DNA of 10,481 nucleotides from assembly GCA_030526885.1 (NCBI GenBank), contig JAUNBV010000063.1, positions 1 to 10,481 on the forward strand. Reading direction: 5' to 3'. Below the pieces are notes generated by a model. It saw only the letters and a list, made by a program, of their open reading frames with translations, had not been told where the DNA came from and ran no database searches. The DNA is from Syntrophomonadaceae bacterium (lineage in GTDB: Bacteria > Bacillota > Syntrophomonadia > Syntrophomonadales > Syntrophomonadaceae). The position numbers and the translations under genes are program-made. This document shows, piece after piece, positions 6,559-10,481 of the stretch (position 1 is the first letter of the stretch; the number at the start of each line of letters is the position of its first letter).

Positions 6559-7131
6559 TTGAGCGACAATAAGATTGGCAAGAGATGGTTGAAAATAGGC
6601 ATCTGGCTCATCGTGCTGACCGCGCTGTTGTTGCTGCTGCGGAGCGCGCTGGCCGAGGTCATGGCCCTAGGGCGGGAATACGGCTTTGAATATGTGCTGG
6701 AAATGTACGAGGAACAGGCGGTCCTGGCCTTTTTCACCATTTGCTTTTTACAGCCCATCGCCATTCCCGTGCCGGAGGCGGTCACCATCGTGGCCGGAAG
6801 CGCCGTGCTGGGCGCGCCCATCGCGTTTATGACCGGGTATTGCGGCACCGTGCTGGGTATTCTCACCATGTTTTTCCTGACCAAGATATTCGGCTACTAT
6901 CTCTTCGCCCAGCAAGCCAACAGCCCGCGCATGGCGCAGTATTCCCGCTATGTCGATAAATACGGCCATTGGGTGCTCATGGTGCTGTTCATCGTGCCCA
7001 TACTGCCGGACGAAATCATCTGCGTGGGCGCGGGCTTAAGCGATATGGCGGTGAAAAAATACGTGCTGATGGCCGTCATATGCAAAGCCGTTTCCTCATT
7101 TATCCTGGCTTATTCCATCACCATTTTTTAG
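6559..7131 (+). CDS. VTT/DedA-like (TVP38-TMEM64 type) membrane protein
   Basis: A 190-residue integral membrane protein. A first helix (about 12-32) is followed by the VTT core: PIAIPVPEAV (66-75), a glycine-rich helical stretch (80-110), a short amphipathic segment (120-135), VPILPDEIICVGAGL (146-160) and a final helix (165-188). VTT-domain proteins include lipid scramblases and flippases, and in bacteria some members recycle undecaprenyl phosphate or translocate phospholipids; the substrate of this one cannot be told. The start is a TTG at 6559, directly after the walJ stop, with GGGAG (6546-6550) 8 bases upstream. Translational coupling with walJ is therefore likely. Its TAG stop touches the stop codon of the convergent glycosidase gene, leaving no room for a terminator between them. 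Confidence 0.87.
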   Translation: MSDNKIGKRWLKIGIWLIVLTALLLLLRSALAEVMALGREYGFEYVLEMYEEQAVLAFFTICFLQPIAIPVPEAVTIVAGSAVLGAPIAFMTGYCGTVLGILTMFFLTKIFGYYLFAQQANSPRMAQYSRYVDKYGHWVLMVLFIVPILPDEIICVGAGLSDMAVKKYVLMAVICKAVSSFILAYSITIF

Positions 7132-8886
7132 CTATAAAAACAGTTTAAAGGGAAACTCGTCTTTAGCTTCCTCCGGCGGCGCAGGGTCACTTAGCCAGCC
7201 GGCTTCCAAGCCATCAAACCCCCGTTTCAAATAGAAGGTCATCAGCCGGTTATCGTCGATCCAATAGGGCCGCGCGATGTTGCCCTGGGCATCCAGGTCG
7301 CGGCCGCTCCACCACACGGCGGCCTTTATGCGCGGATAATCGGCTATGCTTGCAAACATATCCTGCACCCACTGCACCTTGTCCCCGCCCACGCTGCTGC
7401 AGGAGAATTCCGTTATCATCAGCGGCTGCGCGTGCCGGGCCACAGCTTCCTCATATAAGGGCGCGTAGATTTCGTCAAAGCTGCGCCAGGTCTCGCTGGG
7501 ATAATAAGTGCCGGTATTATAGCCGGTAAGGCCGATTACGTCCATGTCGTCCTCGGCCGGATAATACAGGCCGGCGTGGTTCCATTTGAAATCGGGGTAG
7601 GAGCGCTCATTGGGATTCCACACCCTTATCAGCCACGGCCCCGCGCCGTATTCCTCCAGGCGGTCATACACATAACGGCTGAAAGCCCGGTACACCTCGG
7701 CATCGCGCGAGGTATGCCAGGCGCTGTAAGGACACCAGTCGCCGTTCATTTCATTGCCCAGCCGAAACAACACCGGCTGCCGGTTAGCCGCGATTAGCTC
7801 CGCAAGCCGCTGCAGATAATCGTCATGCTCCTTATCCAGCACATCGTACACCATATTGCCCTGCTCTGCCGGCTGCGCGACGGTCTGCAGGGTCAGCTCC
7901 ATAATGCGGCCCTCGGCTTTGACGTTTGCCAACGCGGTTTCCAGTTGGGTCAGGGTATCCTCTTCCCCGAAGTGGATGTAGAGCAGCTGGATGGGGAATT
8001 TGAATTCCAGGTTTTTTTCGATAAAGTTTACCCGCTGCATATGCATGGGGGCGGCGTGCTCAAAAAGCCCCCAGCTCAAGCCGGCCTCCGCCCCGAACAG
8101 GGTGTCGAACGCGTACCGGGTGAGCTCATCCCACTCCTCACGATCAGCCGGCCCCTGGGTCATCACCGTGTAAGCGGTGCGGGTGGGGTAGACCTGCCTG
8201 AAGCTGCGCACCATCTCCATATACTGCTCCGGCCCCCAAAACGCGTCGTCCGCTTTAAAAAAGAAGGTATAGACCAAATTGGAACCGGCCACTATGTTCA
8301 CGCAGGCGTAATGGTTGAAATCGCGGTCCAGGGCCGCCAAATCGCGGCGCGACCATTGCATTACATGCGCCATATAGCCGTTGACGCTTTCCGATACCCC
8401 GTATTCCCACCCATGATCGGCGGTGTTGGCGATAAAGCGGTTGGAGTAATTTATATAGGCCAGGGGCGAAACGCCGCTGAGCTCCTGGCGGTATATCTCC
8501 AGCTTCCAGGCGTCGTTGCCCAGCACCGCGCACACATCGGACTTGGTCATATCCACCGTAAAATCCCCCGGCAGCGTGATTTCGTAGCCGTCTACCCTAT
8601 TGGTAAAGAGCTGCCCGTGCGGCGGGGTATATTCCAGCCCATACGTATCCTCTAGCGACCGGGAAACCTCCATCGGCGGCGGCAACTCCACGGTCGGCTC
8701 CGCCGCTTCCCCTTCCTCCGGCGGGGCTGCGCCTCCCTCCGCTTGCTCCGGCGGCAGGGTTTCCGCGCCCCAGGGCATGGCCTCCGCGTCCGGTCCGTCA
8801 GCCCATGCCGGCAGTCCGCCCAGCCCGCACAGCACGGCCAGGCATAACAGCAAGGCGGTACAACGAATAATCCTGCGCTTTATCAT
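7132..8886 (-). CDS. Secreted GH26-like glycoside hydrolase with an N-terminal accessory domain
   Basis: A 584-residue exported protein. Residues 1-29 are a signal peptide (MIKRR, hydrophobic core, AWA then D30). A Pro/Glu/Ala-rich linker covers 30-80. Residues 92-235 form a beta-rich domain resembling PsbP/DUF1795-type lipoprotein domains. From about 265 an (alpha/beta)8 barrel can be traced strand by strand: WGLFEH (272-277), LLYIHF (301-306), MELTLQT (329-335), PVLFRLGNEMNGDW (371-384), WLIRVWNPNE (418-427), VIGLTGYNTG (450-459), LMITEFSC (489-496) and AAVWWSGRD (522-530). E379 on strand 4 and E493 on strand 7 fit the acid/base and nucleophile of clan GH-A. Overall likeness is to GH26 (mannan- and beta-glucan-degrading enzymes), but the usual HHE before the acid/base is GNE, so the substrate is open. 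Start ATG at 8886 has GAGGTGA (8896-8902) 9 bases before it. No dockerin or SLH domain is present. Confidence 0.82.
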   Translation of the reverse strand: MIKRRIIRCTALLLCLAVLCGLGGLPAWADGPDAEAMPWGAETLPPEQAEGGAAPPEEGEAAEPTVELPPPMEVSRSLEDTYGLEYTPPHGQLFTNRVDGYEITLPGDFTVDMTKSDVCAVLGNDAWKLEIYRQELSGVSPLAYINYSNRFIANTADHGWEYGVSESVNGYMAHVMQWSRRDLAALDRDFNHYACVNIVAGSNLVYTFFFKADDAFWGPEQYMEMVRSFRQVYPTRTAYTVMTQGPADREEWDELTRYAFDTLFGAEAGLSWGLFEHAAPMHMQRVNFIEKNLEFKFPIQLLYIHFGEEDTLTQLETALANVKAEGRIMELTLQTVAQPAEQGNMVYDVLDKEHDDYLQRLAELIAANRQPVLFRLGNEMNGDWCPYSAWHTSRDAEVYRAFSRYVYDRLEEYGAGPWLIRVWNPNERSYPDFKWNHAGLYYPAEDDMDVIGLTGYNTGTYYPSETWRSFDEIYAPLYEEAVARHAQPLMITEFSCSSVGGDKVQWVQDMFASIADYPRIKAAVWWSGRDLDAQGNIARPYWIDDNRLMTFYLKRGFDGLEAGWLSDPAPPEEAKDEFPFKLFL

Positions 8887-8918
8887 CGATTAATTTCACC
8901 TCAGCATTTTTTCAAAAC

Positions 8919-8957
8919 AAGGAGGCTGTCTCAAAACGACTTTGCAACAGCCTCCTT
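8919..8957 (-). terminator. Intrinsic terminator of the tandem-repeat protein gene
   Basis: AAGGAGGCTGT (8919-8929) and ACAGCCTCCTT (8947-8957) make a perfect 11-bp stem, continued after a 2x2 internal loop by CAAA/TTTG. On the minus strand it is followed by GTTTTG, a moderate T tract. It lies 21 bases past the stop of the repeat protein and 32 bases ahead of the glycosidase start, so the glycosidase depends on read-through or on a promoter in this short gap; none is obvious. Confidence 0.75.
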
Positions 8958-8978
8958 AAGTACCGTTATATTATTTGT

Positions 8979-10481
8979 TTAGTAGCGCTCGATCTCATAG
9001 GCGGTAGTTCCGACTACATACAGCCTTACTTTATCGTTCATCTTCAGGTTGCGCCACGCCAGGTCGCTGCCGCCCTCGGTGAGGATGCAGTCATCGTCGC
9101 AATAGTAGCGGGTGTAGGAACTGGTGCCGGTCTTTTGGATGTACACCGATTCGTAATCCGTGGCCACACTGACGATGGTGCCGGTGACCAGCGTCATCAG
9201 CGAAATCTCCAGATGCTTGTCAATGGTTTCGTACACCTGCACCCGGTCGCCCACCGCGATAGCGGAGATATTGCTGGAACTCTTTGAGCCTTCGGTCACC
9301 GTACTCTTGCCGGTAAACGTAAAGGAATGGGAAAGGCCGTCATAATCCGTTATGGAGAATACGCCGGTGGCGTCGTTGATGCTGGTGATGGTGCCGACTG
9401 CGGTTTGCATGGTGACGATCTTGCGCACATCGTTGCCCATGAAGTATACCTCCAGCACATCGCCCACTTTGAAATCATCCACGGTGGGGTTGCGCACCCC
9501 GGCCATTTCTATGGTGACATTATTGTCGTCCAGGTACAGATAGCGCGAATCGCCGTCCTCGTCCTCGACCTTCAGCCGCTCGGAACTGGAAGCTACGGAC
9601 ACCACTTCAAACATGCCGGAGCAGTAAACGTCGATCTCATACACCAGCCCGTCCACATTGGCGTGGATGCGCACCGTATCGCCTACCGCGATATCAAATT
9701 CATCCGGGTTTTTAATGGTGGTGAAGTTTACGTCCACATCGCTGGAATACACATAGCTGTCCGTATTGCCGTTATTGAGCTGTACCGAGATCAGGTTGCG
9801 GGAGGTATTGATGGATATCACCTTGCCCTCGGCGCCGCTGGCCACTTCGATATACAGTACCTTGTCGTCAACTACCGTGAGGTCTACCTCCATGTCTACC
9901 TTTACATCGCTTATGTCTTCATATTCGCCGTCGATCTCCACCGACACGTTGGTGCTGAGGTCATAACTCACTGTTTCGCCGTTGGCGGTCTTAATCACAA
10001 TCCTTTCATTGTAGGTGTCAACCGCTAATACCGTGCCGCTGTAATAGCTGCCGGCGTCGCGGTTCAATACTTCCAGCACCGTGATGAGGCCGTTATTGAT
10101 CTGGGCGGATACGTTATCGCCCTCCTGCAAGTCGTGGATAGTGGCTATGTTCAGCCCCTCCACCTTAATATCCACGTTTTTATCCAGATAGTAGATGGAG
10201 GAACCGGCGCTGCTCTTGATGGAAACGTTATTATTATTGGTGGAGATGCTGATGATTTCGCCGGTCACCGTAAGCTGCTGCTGGGCTTGCACCAACTCGA
10301 TGCCGGTCAATACGTTATTCTTTACCGTGAGCGCCACCAGATCGCCCGTTTTCAGGTCGCCCACCGTGGGGAAGCGCACATTGGCGATGGTCACCACCAA
10401 ATCATCGGCATATTCATACGTGGTGTACACTCCGTTGGCATCCTTGACCATGATAAGCTGTTCTTTTTCGTCGATGGTATA
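8979..10481 (-). CDS. Tandem beta-repeat protein, probable surface or S-layer-associated (5' partial)
   Basis: The frame is open to the right edge: ten residues precede the first visible ATG at 10451, so the gene continues beyond the window and only the C-terminal 500 residues are seen. The protein is rich in Val, Ile, Thr, Ser, Asn and Asp and is built of at least seven diverged repeats of about 71-75 residues. Each opens with a G-x-(I/V)-x-S-(I/V) strand (for example TGEIISIS, EGKVISIN, VGTITSIN) and closes with a (V)GD-x-V strand (TGDLV, EGDNV, VGDTV, VGDRV). This resembles DUF5666-type small beta-barrel repeats, common in clostridial proteins that also carry SLH domains, but no SLH domain is visible here. 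The stop is TAA at 8981-8979, followed by the terminator at 8919-8957. A cell-surface role is inference from composition and family likeness; no enzymatic motif was seen. Confidence 0.75.
   Translation of the reverse strand, partial: YTIDEKEQLIMVKDANGVYTTYEYADDLVVTIANVRFPTVGDLKTGDLVALTVKNNVLTGIELVQAQQQLTVTGEIISISTNNNNVSIKSSAGSSIYYLDKNVDIKVEGLNIATIHDLQEGDNVSAQINNGLITVLEVLNRDAGSYYSGTVLAVDTYNERIVIKTANGETVSYDLSTNVSVEIDGEYEDISDVKVDMEVDLTVVDDKVLYIEVASGAEGKVISINTSRNLISVQLNNGNTDSYVYSSDVDVNFTTIKNPDEFDIAVGDTVRIHANVDGLVYEIDVYCSGMFEVVSVASSSERLKVEDEDGDSRYLYLDDNNVTIEMAGVRNPTVDDFKVGDVLEVYFMGNDVRKIVTMQTAVGTITSINDATGVFSITDYDGLSHSFTFTGKSTVTEGSKSSSNISAIAVGDRVQVYETIDKHLEISLMTLVTGTIVSVATDYESVYIQKTGTSSYTRYYCDDDCILTEGGSDLAWRNLKMNDKVRLYVVGTTAYEIERY
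8982..10481 (-). repeat. Seven protein-level tandem repeats of about 72 codons
   Basis: Approximate unit limits on the minus strand, first to last: 10481-10272 (partial), 10271-10047, 10046-9834, 9833-9618, 9617-9402, 9401-9189 and 9188-8982. The GD of the closing motif recurs at intervals of 75, 74, 72, 73, 71 and 71 residues. In the third and last units it is degraded (VDMEV, MNDKV). The copies are conserved as protein pattern, not as DNA, so the duplications are old. Confidence 0.7.

Noticed and set aside
7825..8655. 276-codon open frame antisense to the glycosidase gene
   Set aside because: It mirrors the codon periodicity of the glycosidase; there is no promoter, ribosome site or family motif, while the minus-strand product has a signal peptide and catalytic residues.
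9327..10028. 233-codon open frame antisense to the tandem-repeat protein
   Set aside because: Its His/Val/Gly-rich composition is the mirror of Val/Asp codons in the repeat protein; no independent signal supports it.

Overview
The window looks like a piece of a Bacillota (Firmicutes) chromosome, most likely a Clostridia-class anaerobe with fairly high GC. The support is: strong AGGAGG-type ribosome sites, GTG and TTG starts, a TTGACT/TATAAT promoter overlapped by a CtsR-type operator, and a Firmicutes gene set (DegV, WalJ/YycJ, HD-GYP receptor, a tandem-repeat protein of a kind common in surface proteins). No rRNA, tRNA, transposase, phage gene or CRISPR array was seen. Nothing in the sequence fixes a genus.

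Layout. (1) 2-1984, plus strand: 3' part of a membrane HD-GYP receptor, cut by the left edge. A 13-bp hairpin at 2040-2071 separates it from the convergent next gene. (2) 2094-4256, minus strand: ClpB disaggregase without the N-terminal domain, with its own promoter and a CtsR-like box at 4290-4328. (3) 4257-4597: intergenic region with that promoter, about 170 bp of unassigned sequence, and a terminator-like hairpin (4499-4540) for degV. (4) 4598-5449, minus strand: DegV-family lipid-binding protein. (5) 5450-5742: divergent intergenic region with a cluster of small GC-rich hairpins (5589-5696) followed by an extended -10 promoter. (6) 5743-7131, plus strand: a two-gene unit, walJ-like metallo-beta-lactamase-fold nuclease and a VTT/DedA-like membrane protein, whose junction has no gap. 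(7) 7132-8886, minus strand: secreted GH26-like glycoside hydrolase whose stop codon abuts that of the VTT gene. (8) 8919-8957: hairpin terminator. (9) 8979-10481, minus strand: C-terminal part of a protein of at least seven diverged ~72-residue beta-rich repeats, cut by the right edge.

How they fit together. The genes are mostly single transcription units in alternating directions. The themes are signalling (HD-GYP), protein quality control (ClpB under likely CtsR heat-shock control), envelope and lipid biology (DegV, VTT protein), DNA maintenance (WalJ) and the cell surface or polysaccharides (GH26-like enzyme, repeat protein). Most of the window is ordinary core-type chromosome. The less ordinary parts are the hairpin cluster upstream of walJ, the CtsR-controlled short ClpB, the divergent glycosidase and the tandem-repeat protein.
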